A stretch of 37,956 bases of DNA, from positions 1 to 37,956 of the forward strand of contig NSJK01000003.1 in assembly GCA_002632325.1 (NCBI GenBank), written 5' to 3'. The notes below the pieces were generated by a model. It worked only from the letters and a program-made list of their open reading frames with translations, searched no databases and was not told the origin of the DNA. Shown piece after piece: positions 16,228 through 24,724 of this stretch. Position numbers and translations under genes: made by a program. This DNA comes from Lysobacterales bacterium. GTDB lineage: Bacteria > Pseudomonadota > Gammaproteobacteria > Xanthomonadales > Rhodanobacteraceae. How positions within the stretch are numbered: position 1 is the first letter of the stretch; each line of letters begins with the position of its first letter.

Positions 16228-17925
16228 ATGCGAGTCATCAGCCTTCGCCCACGGAGTTTTGCCGCAGTCGTCCTGCTTGGCGCCCTGCTGCCACCCGCCA
16301 TTGCACAACTGCCGCTGCCGACCACACCGACAGACTTCCACGTGCCCGGCACTCAGGTCGGCGACATGCCGCTGGAAAACCTCATCGACCCCTCGGTGTG
16401 CCGCAACTGTCACGGCAACTACGAACCTGCGGGCAGCCATGACGACATCCACGCGAGCTGGGCCGGCAGCCTCATGGGCCTGGGCGGCAAGGATCCGCTC
16501 TACATCGCGCAAGTCACCAATGCCAATCAGGATGTCGCCAACGTCGGCAGCTTCTGCACACGCTGTCATTTGCCGGTGGCGGTGGTGACCGGCCATGTCG
16601 CGCAGGCCGACGGCTCCACCCTCGATGCGCAGGACAAGCAAGGCGTCACCTGCCATTTCTGCCACAGCATGGTCGATCCGGTGTACAAATCCGGCGTGAG
16701 TCCGGCCGAGGACGAGTCGATTCTCGCCGCGCTCGATGCGGTGCCGCAGTACGCCTCGAACGCGATGTTCGTGCTTGATCCCGAAGGCCGCCGCCGTGGC
16801 CCGCGCGCAGATGCCAACCCAATGCACGAATTTCTCGTCTCGCCCTTCCATCGCGACGCGGCGCTGTGCGGCACCTGTCACGACGTGGGCAATGTCGCGG
16901 TGTCCAAGCAAGGCAACGGCACCTATCGCTACAACGCGCTCGACACCGAATCACCCACGCATGACCCGGCGCAACTGTTTCCGCTCGAGCGCACCTTCAC
17001 CGAATGGAAACTGTCGAGCTTCGCCAGCACCGGCGTCGATCTCGGCGGACGCTTCGGCGGCACGCGCGGGCCGATTGTCTCGACCTGCCAGAGCTGCCAC
17101 ATGCCCGGCGTCGCGGGTCGGCCCTGGTTCGGCGGCGCGATCCGCCCCGATCTCGCCTCGCATGAATTCGCCGGCGCGGCGGTGCCCTCGCTCGACCTCA
17201 TCGCTGCCTTCACCGCCAACGACCCTGATGTCGATCCCGCCCACATCGCAGTCGGACGCGCCAAGGCGCTGTCGATGCTGCAACGCGCGGCGAGCGTCGA
17301 GCTCACGCTCAACGGCAACCAGGTGACCGCGCGCGTCACCAACCACACCGGCCACAAGCTGCCGACCGGCCACATCGAAGGTCGCCGCGTCTGGCTCAAC
17401 CTGCGTTACTACGACGCCGCCGGCAACCTCATCGGCGAGAACGGGCATTACGATCCGCTCACCGCCCACCTCGACGAAGCCAGCACCACGGTCTACGAAA
17501 TGCTGGTCGGTCTGAGCAACGACGCCGCCACCGCCACCGGCCTGCCGGTCGGCGTGACCACGCACATGGCGCTCGCCGACACCATCGAAAAGGACACGCG
17601 CATTCCACCGCGCGGCTTCAACAATGCCGCCTTCGAAGCCGCCGGCGCACCGGTGGTCGGCATCGCCTATGCCGATGGCCAGTATTGGCACGAACAGGCC
17701 TACACCCTGCCCGCCAACACCCTACGTGTCACCGCCACGCTCTACTACCAGACGCTCACGCGCCACTACATCGAGGCGCTGCGCGATGGCAACGTCACCG
17801 ACAACTGGGGCGACCTGCTGCACACCTTGTGGGAGAACACCGGCAAGGGCGCGCCCATTGCAATGACCACGACGCATGCCTTCAGCGTCGATGCGATTTT
17901 CGACGACGGCTTCGACGCGCCATGA
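16228..17925 (+). CDS. Secreted pentaheme c-type cytochrome with DGFD tail
   Basis: 565 residues from the ATG at 16228, which follows a ggag sequence. A signal peptide ends near AIAQ (residue ~26). Five CXXCH heme sites are present: CRNCH (58), CTRCH (110), CHFCH (142), CGTCH (214) and CQSCH (287). All lie in the first ~300 residues, so hemes fill the N-terminal half. The C-terminal half is beta-rich (NHTGHKLPTGHIEGRRVWL and onward), as in several multiheme cytochromes of the c554/nitrite-reductase style. The tail reads IFDDGFDAP. A periplasmic or extracellular electron-transfer role is inferred; the redox partner is unknown. No cytochrome-maturation genes are nearby. Confidence 0.85.
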   Translation: MRVISLRPRSFAAVVLLGALLPPAIAQLPLPTTPTDFHVPGTQVGDMPLENLIDPSVCRNCHGNYEPAGSHDDIHASWAGSLMGLGGKDPLYIAQVTNANQDVANVGSFCTRCHLPVAVVTGHVAQADGSTLDAQDKQGVTCHFCHSMVDPVYKSGVSPAEDESILAALDAVPQYASNAMFVLDPEGRRRGPRADANPMHEFLVSPFHRDAALCGTCHDVGNVAVSKQGNGTYRYNALDTESPTHDPAQLFPLERTFTEWKLSSFASTGVDLGGRFGGTRGPIVSTCQSCHMPGVAGRPWFGGAIRPDLASHEFAGAAVPSLDLIAAFTANDPDVDPAHIAVGRAKALSMLQRAASVELTLNGNQVTARVTNHTGHKLPTGHIEGRRVWLNLRYYDAAGNLIGENGHYDPLTAHLDEASTTVYEMLVGLSNDAATATGLPVGVTTHMALADTIEKDTRIPPRGFNNAAFEAAGAPVVGIAYADGQYWHEQAYTLPANTLRVTATLYYQTLTRHYIEALRDGNVTDNWGDLLHTLWENTGKGAPIAMTTTHAFSVDAIFDDGFDAP

Positions 17926-18535
17926 CGCACCCGCTGGCTTCAACTCCACCGCACCGGTCGCCCTGCTCGTCATGCGATGGGCAGACCACCGTCGTTCCCC
18001 GATCCCGACCCTCGATAAACGGGCGCCGCGCGCAAAGCCGCGTTGCCAACTCACCCGTGTTCAACGATCCAATGGACTGAGCACCCCGCGACCACCGCGA
18101 TTGAGCACGTGGACATACCACCGGCAGCTGACCCGGCCATGGACATCCCGCAGAACCCATTGGTGGCGAGATTTGAGCACATCTCCAAGGTGTCCATAGC
18201 TGGCCGTCTTTTAGAGGGATCGGGCGCCCCTCCCATGTCCATACCTTGAAGCAACAGCGTCTCACCCGTCTGCCGTTCCCGGACGCCGGGTTGCGACATT
18301 GAGCATTCCGCTCGGGTTGCCCACTGGTACCGGTGGTCGCTGACCATCGTGCCGATGTTGACCCGTGGGCGGCATCGTCCGGGTAGCGAGTTGCGTCGGG
18401 CCGATATCGACCCAAAGCGGTCCTGCGTCTCACCCACGCGAACGGCCGATTACAGCTCCGCAAGGCCCGGCTCGACAGTGCCGGAAAACGTTTCCCGCCG
18501 GTCGCTGCGCGCACTTCAGGATCAGTTGCCCGCGA
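17926..18535. other. Gene-poor 610-base stretch
   Basis: Open frames exist on both strands but their translations look random, with no ribosome site, motif or family resemblance. A near-palindrome gggccgatatcgaccc occurs around 18398-18413. The stretch separates the conserved cytochrome gene from the accessory region and may contain decayed mobile DNA. Nothing more can be supported. Confidence 0.4.
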
Positions 18536-19324
18536 TCAATCACGTGCACCTATGGAATCGAACGCTTGCACGGCTCGCTCGACGATTGGAGTCTCCGGCT
18601 TGCCTTGGGGGTGTGGTGTTACAACGAATGCCGAAGTGGCACCATTTGAAAGTTGAATCTGTCCGGCCGCCTCCAGCGGAGGCTCTAGCGGCCACGATGA
18701 CGCGGTGTGGTAGATGTTGTCCAGGAAAGCTTCCGCCCAGTTAAGGCCTGTCAGAAAAAGCACTTTGGATGGCGCGTATTCGTCGAGCTCAGCCTTCAGG
18801 GTGCGGATGCAGCCGTCGCGTTGGCCCGATTCGAGTCTACCTGTTGGATTACCGTGCGCCGAAAGCTTATACAAATCGGTCCACACGAGATGGGAAGCCC
18901 AATGATCTGCGTCATCGCACGCGGCGCGGTCGACGCGAATCAGAACCCGCCTGATGACGCGCCAGAACGCAGACGTGGCGGTGTTGTAGTTCTTCTCACC
19001 GGTTTCGGTAGTGCGTGAAACGCCCCACTGCGCGTTAATCCAGCGCATTTCATCGTTGCCGTCTTCCTTTCCCCACTCGTAAAGATCGCGGACGAACGAT
19101 TGGACGATACCCGGTGTCGCGGTCTCGGTATCGAGCGGCTTCTTCGGGTCGCGTCCCCAACCCCCGTTCCCGATCGCGCGACCAACAACCATGAGCCCGT
19201 GCCTGGGTTGATACTTCGGTCCCTGCATCGGCAGAAATCCATACAGCGAGGTTCGAGGCCGAAGACGCGGGAGTGTTCCGTTGATCAAATTCACTAGTCG
19301 TTCGCAATCTTCGTGGGTTGCCAT
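18536..19324 (-). CDS. Uncharacterised protein, possibly UDG-like fold
   Basis: 262 residues from the ATG at 19322-19324, with AGGAG 8 bases upstream. It starts 5 bases after the WYL regulator's stop, so it is last in an AAA-WYL operon. The segment GLMVVGRAIGNGGW recalls the first strand and loop of uracil-DNA-glycosylase-like proteins. WTDLYKLSAHGNPTGR, a PSKVLFLTGLNWAEAF strand and the late VVTPHPQGK (HPxG-like) fit the same fold. The classical catalytic motif GxxPGxD is not evident, so DNA glycosylase activity should not be assumed. It is soluble, with no signal. The family assignment is tentative; the operon is clear. Confidence 0.7.
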   Translation of the reverse strand: MATHEDCERLVNLINGTLPRLRPRTSLYGFLPMQGPKYQPRHGLMVVGRAIGNGGWGRDPKKPLDTETATPGIVQSFVRDLYEWGKEDGNDEMRWINAQWGVSRTTETGEKNYNTATSAFWRVIRRVLIRVDRAACDDADHWASHLVWTDLYKLSAHGNPTGRLESGQRDGCIRTLKAELDEYAPSKVLFLTGLNWAEAFLDNIYHTASSWPLEPPLEAAGQIQLSNGATSAFVVTPHPQGKPETPIVERAVQAFDSIGARD

Positions 19325-19329
19325 GTGGA

Positions 19330-20355
19330 CTACTCCTGTGAAGGCGTGTTTGCGTAAAACAGCGCCGCTGTACGCACGGTTTCACTGATGCCCTTCTTCA
19401 CCTGCCGTGGGCCTAGGACTTCAACGTACGCGCCGAACGCCAGCAGCCACCAACGGAGCTGCGAGGTGTCGTGCACGGTGGCCGTGACGCGCACCCAGCC
19501 GTCAAGCTTGTCGTCCGTGATGCGCTGGTCCGTGCTCAGTGGTGTTTCGCGCAGGTGCTGTGCAGCTGCTGCTTCCATTCGCAGCACGAGTTTGATCGGT
19601 CCGTTGTCCATGAACCCGAACGCACCAGACTGGGCGTACGCGTTCAGGTCGAATTTCTCGGGCGCTCGGGCGGCTCCATCCAACATTGCCGCGGTGTCGA
19701 TCCGGTGGAGGGCGAACTGGCGGGGATCGTCGTGGCCACCGATCGTGCCGACCAGGTAGCCGATGACGCCGCGGTACACGATGCCGAGCGGGTTCACGCG
19801 GTAATTCACCGCTTTGCCAGCCGCGCGGCTCCGATAGCGCATGTCGATCGACCGTTGCCGTGCGACCGCTTCGTGCACAATCGCCAGTGCGGCGGCGTTG
19901 ATTTGTGGCGGCAGCAAGGGTTGAGTCGGTTGGACGATAGCGACACGCCGGGTCCACGTCGTTACCCCGCGCTTACCCAAGGTTTGGCGCAACACTGCGT
20001 CGGCTTGCATGAAGTAGGGCCGTAGCGGTTCCAGCAGGTGCGCTGGCAGCAAGGGTTTCAGGTGCGTACGTCCGAGCGCTAGCACCATGGCCTGCAACGG
20101 CGACATGCCCGGCAGTGAGAATTGCAGTGCGTCCTTTTGCCAATTCCACGCGAAGGGTTTTGTGCGCTCGTCGGATGCCAGCGGAAAGGCCTCACTCAGT
20201 GTGGCAAGATCGCGCTCGACCGTGCGTTTGGTAACGTCAAAACCTTCGTCGCGGAGCCGTTGCGCCAGTTCACGCGCGGTCACCGTCATTGGAAAGCGCG
20301 GGATGCATCGCAGCATCAGCCATTGCCGAGACAGGGTGTCCGGGTGCGTTGCCAT
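19330..20355 (-). CDS. WYL-domain transcriptional regulator
   Basis: 341 residues from the ATG at 20353-20355, with AGGATGGG-type ribosome site; a longer frame upstream would run into the AAA gene and is unlikely. The N-terminal ~70 residues contain a helix-turn-helix (TARELAQRLRDEGFDVTKRTVERDLATL). The WYL part spans ~160-240, with IDMRYRSRAAGKAVNYRVNPLGIVYRGVIGYLVG, and a C-terminal extension ends RWWLLAFGAYVEVLGP. WYL proteins bind ligands such as nucleic acids and control stress or phage-defence genes. It lies between the AAA ATPase (74-base gap) and the UDG-like gene (5-base gap). Confidence 0.88.
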   Translation of the reverse strand: MATHPDTLSRQWLMLRCIPRFPMTVTARELAQRLRDEGFDVTKRTVERDLATLSEAFPLASDERTKPFAWNWQKDALQFSLPGMSPLQAMVLALGRTHLKPLLPAHLLEPLRPYFMQADAVLRQTLGKRGVTTWTRRVAIVQPTQPLLPPQINAAALAIVHEAVARQRSIDMRYRSRAAGKAVNYRVNPLGIVYRGVIGYLVGTIGGHDDPRQFALHRIDTAAMLDGAARAPEKFDLNAYAQSGAFGFMDNGPIKLVLRMEAAAAQHLRETPLSTDQRITDDKLDGWVRVTATVHDTSQLRWWLLAFGAYVEVLGPRQVKKGISETVRTAALFYANTPSQE

Positions 20356-20429
20356 GGTTGCCCATCCTGATGATGTATTGCGTCGCACCGACTTTATCCT
20401 GCTGGCCATGCCTCGTGCTGGCGCATTGG

Positions 20430-22511
20430 TCACTGCACGAACCCCATCGGTCGCGAGGCGTTGGGTTTGTAGCGACACTCATCGGCCAAGGCGTCGAGCA
20501 ACGCTTCCCGCGTGGTCGTGTCTTCGATGATCTGGAGCCGCCGCAATACTGCGGCTGCGTCGCCGGGTGTCAGGCCATCGAGGCGGCGAGCGCGTAAACG
20601 CAATTCGCCATCGTTCACTTGCTGCAAGCCAAGTACGCTGCAGCAGTCGCCGATCAGCCGGATGCGCTGATCGAGGCGCAAGGGCTCGAACTTCACTTTG
20701 AAATCGAACCGGCGCAGTGCGGCGGTATCGAGGTCATCGAGCCGGTTGGTTGTGCAAAGGAAAATGCCGTCGAACGCTTCCATCTGGGTCAGCAATTCGT
20801 TGGTCTGCGTGACTTCCCAACGTGCCCGCGCGCCTTCACGCGAGCGCAGGAAGCTATCCGCTTCGTCCAGCAGCAGCACACTGCCGTCGCGCCGCGCCTC
20901 ATCGAACAGGTCGCGCAGGTTCTTCTCGGTTTCCCCCACGAAACACGACAGCAGTGCAGATGCTTGGCGCTGCAGCAGGGGCCGGTCAATCTGCTCGGCC
21001 AGCGCCATGCCGAATGCGGTCTTGCCGGTACCAGGAAGGCCGTGCAACAACATCCGTGCACCGTTCCTGGAGTGTTGCAGGCCGGCGATAACCGGCTGCA
21101 AAGGCACGTCGGTGTTGAGGAGCGCCAGGTCGTGTTTGAGCTGCGGTGCGGCGCCGAAGTTCGGCATCGGGCGGACTCCGAGCGTCTCGAGGTAGTGGCT
21201 CGAAAGGATGCGCAGGTTGCGGCGTACGTCAGCCGGTGAATCAACAGGCGAGCAATGCGCCACCCGCGCCATCCGGTTCAACACCGCCGGTGTGAGTTGG
21301 CGACAGCTTGCGTACGCGCGGAGCTCCGCGTCTTCCAATGTGGCCGCCGGCAGTTCACTGTTCAGCAGCACGCCCTTGGCCTTGGCCGGCAATGGCGCCA
21401 CGTGGATCACCAGATCGAAGCGCCGCAGAAAGGCTTCGTCGATATGCTTGACTCGATTGCTGATCCAGATCGTAGGCGTGGGATTGGTTTCAAGGCACTC
21501 GTTGACGGCAATCTTTGTGGGTATCTTTTCAGGATCACTCCATACCGTTGGGAACAAGTCTTCGGCTTCGTCCACCAGCACGACGCCATTACCCGCAAGA
21601 TGCACGAGCTTTTGCGTCTGGCCGATGAGCGTGAGCCGATCTCGCGGTGTGGTTTGTCGGCCGTACTCGTTGCGGCTACTGACCGGGTACAGCGCGCATT
21701 GGAGTGAAGCCGCCAGTGCGGCAGCGAGCTCCGTCTTGCCGCTGCCTGGATCGCCGTACAGAAGGACATTTCCGCCTAGTTCCTCTGAACGAAGCGCCCT
21801 GCCAAGGTAGCTTCGGAGCAGGCGAACTTCGTCGATGAGATGTCGGTAGTCTTCAAGGTCGAGGCGCGCTTTGCGGCTGGGCGGGAGCAGCGCGCCAAAC
21901 AGCGCGTCGGTGGATCGATGGTGCAAGAACAAGCTGCTTTCCAACCCGCGGTACAGCGTGAGCCTTGCTGCCAGCGGGCCTGCTATACCAATCGGTACGT
22001 CCATCAGGCCCGTTCCAACGAGCTTCCCCCGCCGATGCAGCGCGTGTGCGATCGCGTCCGGTGAGCTATCAAGCACCGCGGCGAGCCGGCTGTAAAACAC
22101 GTAGTCCGGGCACAGTTTGATATACGCACCGGCAAGTTCCTCGAACCCGTCGTGCACGCGCAACAGGGCGCGAAACGCGATCACGTCAAGGTCAATGGGC
22201 GACAGGTCGAGTTTGCGTTGCAGTAGGTTGAGGTTTTCCTGCAAAGCGCATGGCCGATCAGGTTCGGCCACCACGGCGTCGCGCCGTTTGCCGGCCGCGG
22301 TGACCATCGCATCAATGAGTTCGCCATCCTTGATTGATGGCGGAAGTTCGATACCGAGAAACTCCGCCGTGGCATAGCGCTCGCTGGGGGACAGTGCCGC
22401 CGCGAGTGCACGGCCCTGCAGTGCCAGCATCCTCAGCCCCCAGCGCACGGGGCGTGTTCCACCCGGCGTCGACTCTTGCCGCCACGAATAGAATGAATCT
22501 GTTCCAGCCAT
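20430..22511 (-). CDS. Double AAA+ ATPase
   Basis: About 693 residues if the ATG at 22509-22511 is used (GGAG 9 bases upstream); starts at 22526 and 22541, or a GTG at 22589, are possible. Two AAA+ modules are present. The first has Walker A GDPGSGKT (~253) and Walker B VVLVDEAE (~310). The second has Walker A GLPGTGKT (~491), Walker B VLLLDEAD (~545) and LRRFDF, typical of the arginine-finger region. The ~230-residue N-terminal part is alpha-helical and not recognised. Cdc48-like tandem AAA machines remodel proteins or nucleic acids; the substrate is unknown. It is first of a three-gene minus-strand unit with the WYL and UDG-like genes. All key ATPase motifs are intact. Confidence 0.88.
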   Translation of the reverse strand: MAGTDSFYSWRQESTPGGTRPVRWGLRMLALQGRALAAALSPSERYATAEFLGIELPPSIKDGELIDAMVTAAGKRRDAVVAEPDRPCALQENLNLLQRKLDLSPIDLDVIAFRALLRVHDGFEELAGAYIKLCPDYVFYSRLAAVLDSSPDAIAHALHRRGKLVGTGLMDVPIGIAGPLAARLTLYRGLESSLFLHHRSTDALFGALLPPSRKARLDLEDYRHLIDEVRLLRSYLGRALRSEELGGNVLLYGDPGSGKTELAAALAASLQCALYPVSSRNEYGRQTTPRDRLTLIGQTQKLVHLAGNGVVLVDEAEDLFPTVWSDPEKIPTKIAVNECLETNPTPTIWISNRVKHIDEAFLRRFDLVIHVAPLPAKAKGVLLNSELPAATLEDAELRAYASCRQLTPAVLNRMARVAHCSPVDSPADVRRNLRILSSHYLETLGVRPMPNFGAAPQLKHDLALLNTDVPLQPVIAGLQHSRNGARMLLHGLPGTGKTAFGMALAEQIDRPLLQRQASALLSCFVGETEKNLRDLFDEARRDGSVLLLDEADSFLRSREGARARWEVTQTNELLTQMEAFDGIFLCTTNRLDDLDTAALRRFDFKVKFEPLRLDQRIRLIGDCCSVLGLQQVNDGELRLRARRLDGLTPGDAAAVLRRLQIIEDTTTREALLDALADECRYKPNASRPMGFVQ

Positions 22512-22703
22512 TGGCGATTGCTCCATCGTTAGAGCAGCCATTCTGTAGGCCGGTGCGACAAGGTACGTCGCAGCAGGCGGATCGATCACGCCCCGATTCG
22601 TCGAAGAGCACGGCGTGGATCGACCAAGCGAGACGCCCGGTTCTTGCGCTTCACCTCACGCGTAAACTGAGCCAGCCGAGCTCTGTCCACAAGGGGACCA
22701 CAT
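22512..22703. promoter_or_regulatory. Divergent promoter region
   Basis: The AAA operon reads left and the broken gene at 22704 reads right from this ~190-base spacer, so it should hold both promoters. I see no clear -35/-10 pair or operator. If the AAA start is further upstream the spacer is shorter. Confidence 0.35.
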
Positions 22704-23041
22704 ATGTCGATCACGGAAGCCGAGGAAGCACTGTTTCAGCGTTGGGCGCCCAGCCGACCGGGGTTTGTTCGTGATGGGGTAATCGATGAAGGCGGGTACG
22801 TTGCGAGCTAGGGGCGGATCCTGTTCATACTGAAAGAGGTCAACGACACCAAAGACGCTGGCGGTTGGGATTTGCGGGAAGAATTGCGCGCCGGGGGACG
22901 CCGGCAGACTTGGGACAACGTGGCCCGGTGGATCGAAGGTATTCGGGCCATGCCGGACGATTTGGAATGGCGGAACTTGCGCGACACTTTCGATGTCGAG
23001 CGTCGAGCGGCTGCCTTGAGAACCGTGGCCGTGATGAACCT
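22704..23041 (+). pseudogene. Broken gene, possibly of UDG-like type, with internal TAG, cut by IS3 remnant
   Basis: The ATG at 22704 has an AGGGGA ribosome site 7 bases away. The frame reads well (MSITEAEEALFQRWAPS and onward) but meets a TAG at 22809-22811 (codon 36). It then continues protein-like: RILFILKEVND, GGWDLREELRAGG, QTWDNVARWIEGI, RTVAVMNL. Similarity stops at 23041, exactly where the IS3-type terminal repeat begins. The ILF.LKEVN strand and the TW..VARW helix resemble UDG-superfamily proteins found near phage-defence genes; this is inference. Both the stop and the truncation argue that it is dead. Confidence 0.75.
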
Positions 23042-23461
23042 TGATCCTGCCCCCGCTTCACGGACACTCGGCTAAGCGATTCAATATCGCAACCCGAGGT
23101 GGACGCAATGGCGAAGAAGACAACAGGATTGAAGAAGACGAAGCGGAACCGGTTCAGCAAGGAGTTCAAGCAACAGGCGTTGCTTCGAGCGGTGAAGGGC
23201 GGAGTCCCCGCGGTTGCCCAGGAGCTGGGACTGGAGCCGGCGCAGCTTTATGCGTGGCGTTCGAAAGCGCAGCAGCAAGGCCAGAATGAGGAGGCACAGC
23301 GCCTGCAGCAGTCGGAGCTGGCGCGCGCACACGTGTTCGAGTACATCGAGATTGACTACAATCGAAACCGGCTTCACTCGACGCTGGGCTATCTCAGCCC
23401 CGAACAGTTCGAGCTGGCCAAAGCTGCTTAGGCGGGTGTCCGAAAAGCAGGGGCAAGATCA
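23042..23461 (+). mobile_element. Internally deleted IS3-family element
   Basis: About 420 bases with imperfect 32-bp terminal inverted repeats (left from tgatcctgccccc, right ending aggggcaagatca), in the TG...CA form usual for IS3. A complete element is ~1.2-1.5 kb, so most of it is missing. The left flank (aacct) and right flank (tggag) show no matching target duplication, so further rearrangement followed insertion. It truncates the broken gene to its left. Confidence 0.75.
23108..23431 (+). pseudogene. IS3 transposase remnant: OrfA start fused to OrfB end
   Basis: The frame (107 codons from the ATG at 23108) begins as an IS3 OrfA with a helix-turn-helix (NRFSKEFKQQALLRAVKGG, VAQELGLEPAQLYAWR). 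After QSELARA it switches directly to the extreme C-terminus of an IS3 OrfB (HVFEYIEIDYNRNRLHSTLGYLSPEQFE). The whole DDE catalytic core is absent, so it cannot transpose itself. The join is in frame and could give a small DNA-binding protein, although nothing shows that it is expressed. Confidence 0.85.
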
Positions 23462-23570
23462 TGGAGACGGGGGGGAGTCCATTGGATCACTCGAGCGGAC
23501 CTCGGGCCGCACGCGCTTCGCGTGTACACTGCGCGACATCGGCGGCCACTCGGCCGCTCAGCTTAGTTTG

Positions 23571-23870
23571 TTAGGCTCTGATGTTGGACTCTACGTCCAT
23601 CGTCCCGTGAAGGATTCGCACGATCAGCAACTCATCTTCGCCCAGCTGCTTGTAAAAGATGACGTGACTACCGTGCGGGAACTTACGGTAGCCTTCGCGG
23701 ATGTCATCACATGTCCGACCCATCAGCGGATTCTTCGCCAACGCACGAAATACCTGATCCACTTCCTTCAGGTATGCATTCCGTTGGCGAACACCCCAAC
23801 GCTCCTGCGTGAATCTCGCAATCGACTTAAGATCCGCTTGGGCGGATCTGGTTAGATCGAACTTCCTCAT
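23571..23870 (-). CDS. parE: ParE-family toxin
   Basis: 99 residues: DLTRSAQADLKSIARFTQERWG at the start, AYLKEVDQVFRALAKNPLMGR in the middle and the YRKFPHGSHVIFYKQ, IVRILHGTMD strands at the end are the RelE/ParE toxin fold. ParE members usually poison DNA gyrase. It overlaps the upstream antitoxin by 4 bases (ATGA). Its TAA stop lies inside an attC-like gttaggc core (23570-23576). Confidence 0.9.
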   Translation of the reverse strand: MRKFDLTRSAQADLKSIARFTQERWGVRQRNAYLKEVDQVFRALAKNPLMGRTCDDIREGYRKFPHGSHVIFYKQLGEDELLIVRILHGTMDVESNIRA

Positions 23871-24106
23871 TTCTGCTCAGAGTCCAGCTCGGAAACAAGC
23901 GACTCATAGCTGTACTTGGCCCGGCCACTACGCTCACCGGCAACCAGCGCATTTCGCAGCACTTCAAGCTTGTTCTCGGTTGTCTCGAGCAAGCGCAGGC
24001 CCGCCCGCACCACCTCACTTGCAGAGCCGTATCGACCGCTATCAACTTGACCCGCAATGAATTGCTCAAAGTGGTCACCCAAGCTAACACTGGTATTCCT
24101 AGCCAT
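23867..24106 (-). CDS. parD: ParD-family antitoxin
   Basis: 79 residues from the ATG at 24104-24106, which has a strong GAGGAGGG ribosome site; an ATG 8 codons upstream is less likely. ARNTSVSLGDHFEQFIAGQVDSGRYGSASEVVRAGLRLLE is the ribbon-helix-helix DNA-binding domain of ParD. The remaining residues would bind ParE. It is first in the operon and overlaps parE by 4 bases. A palindrome 18 bases upstream is the likely autoregulatory site. Confidence 0.9.
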   Translation of the reverse strand: MARNTSVSLGDHFEQFIAGQVDSGRYGSASEVVRAGLRLLETTENKLEVLRNALVAGERSGRAKYSYESLVSELDSEQK

Positions 24107-24123
24107 TGCGCCCTCCTCACTGT

Positions 24124-24140
24124 GTACCAATTATTGGTAC
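24124..24140 (-). promoter_or_regulatory. Palindromic operator of parDE
   Basis: gtaccaattattggtac is a perfect 8+8 palindrome with a one-base centre, 18 bases before the parD start; the flanks tgt and cca extend the symmetry loosely. The position fits ParD-ParE autorepression. Confidence 0.6.
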
Positions 24141-24166
24141 CACATGAGCCAACTGTCAAGCGACGC

Positions 24167-24313
24167 GCCTAACAATTCTTATGGACTCCCCCGTCAACCC
24201 TGCCGCGCAGTGATCCGGCGCGAGTGACTTCGCGGTGTCTTGTTCCTTTTTCCTGCTGACGCTTTTGCTTCAATAATCCAGGACGGTGCGGTTGCATTCG
24301 TGTATTCGGCCTT
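24167..24313. repeat. Repeat copy A, attC-like, between the two toxin-antitoxin modules
   Basis: It starts with gcctaac (24167-24173), then aattcttatggactccccc, and ends near gtgtattcggcctt. The second copy at 25029-25171 shares the left ~25 bases and the right ~70 bases closely, with a variable middle. The gcctaac core and the weak symmetry between ends resemble an integron attC site. The two orientations cannot be told apart with confidence. Confidence 0.6.
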
Positions 24314-24443
24314 GTGGTGGGCTTGGCCCTGGCCATCATTCGCGCCATGCGCACAATCCACGGTACCGCGGCGGCAGGCCGCTTGGATCAAGCAATTCTG
24401 TTTGGGTCAATTCTGTCTGGGTTTGTGGGTGTTGCTTCTTTGC

Positions 24444-24465
24444 AAGTGATACTGTAGTGTCACTT
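24444..24465 (+). promoter_or_regulatory. Inverted repeat operator of Phd/RelE-like module
   Basis: aagtgatact and agtgtcactt form an inverted repeat (9 of 10 pairs) ending 1 base before the antitoxin ATG at 24467. The position suits autorepression by the antitoxin. Confidence 0.55.
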
Positions 24466-24466
24466 C

Positions 24467-24724
24467 ATGCGCACTGAACTCGTCACCACCCTCAAGCGCC
24501 AAGCCACCGAGTTGCTGGCAGACATTGAGCGCAACAAGAAGCCGATCCTGATCACTCAGCACGGCCTCCCAAGCGCCTACCTTGTTGACGTTGAAACCTA
24601 TCAATTGCAGCAAGAGCGCATGTCCATCCTGGAAGGCATTGCCCGTGGCGAGATGGCGGTGTCAGAAGACCGCACTCTCACTCAGGCACAAGCCGAGAAG
24701 CGCCTATCCAAATGGCTCAAGTAA
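24467..24724 (+). CDS. Phd/YefM-family antitoxin
   Basis: 85 residues. LVTTLKRQATELLADIERNKKPILITQHGLPSAYLVDVETY is the standard Phd/YefM DNA-binding domain. The C-terminal part (LEGIARGEMAVSEDRTLTQAQAEKRLSKWLK) would neutralise the toxin. It overlaps the following toxin by 13 bases. The start is set directly behind an inverted-repeat operator; no classical ribosome site is visible. Confidence 0.9.
   Translation: MRTELVTTLKRQATELLADIERNKKPILITQHGLPSAYLVDVETYQLQQERMSILEGIARGEMAVSEDRTLTQAQAEKRLSKWLK

Noticed and set aside
18349..18744. 131-codon plus-strand frame and minus-strand frames at 17882-18514
   Set aside because: Random-looking composition and no start signals; part of the plus-strand frame overlaps the UDG-like gene in antisense.
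22704..23075. TAG at codon 36 read as pyrrolysine or suppressed
   Set aside because: No pyrrolysine genes or stop-codon context are seen, and the gene is also truncated by an IS remnant. A plain pseudogene is simpler.
24240..24449. 69-codon frame with a hydrophobic translation
   Set aside because: It lies across repeat A and a short direct repeat (caattctgt twice near 24390-24415), and no ribosome site is seen.
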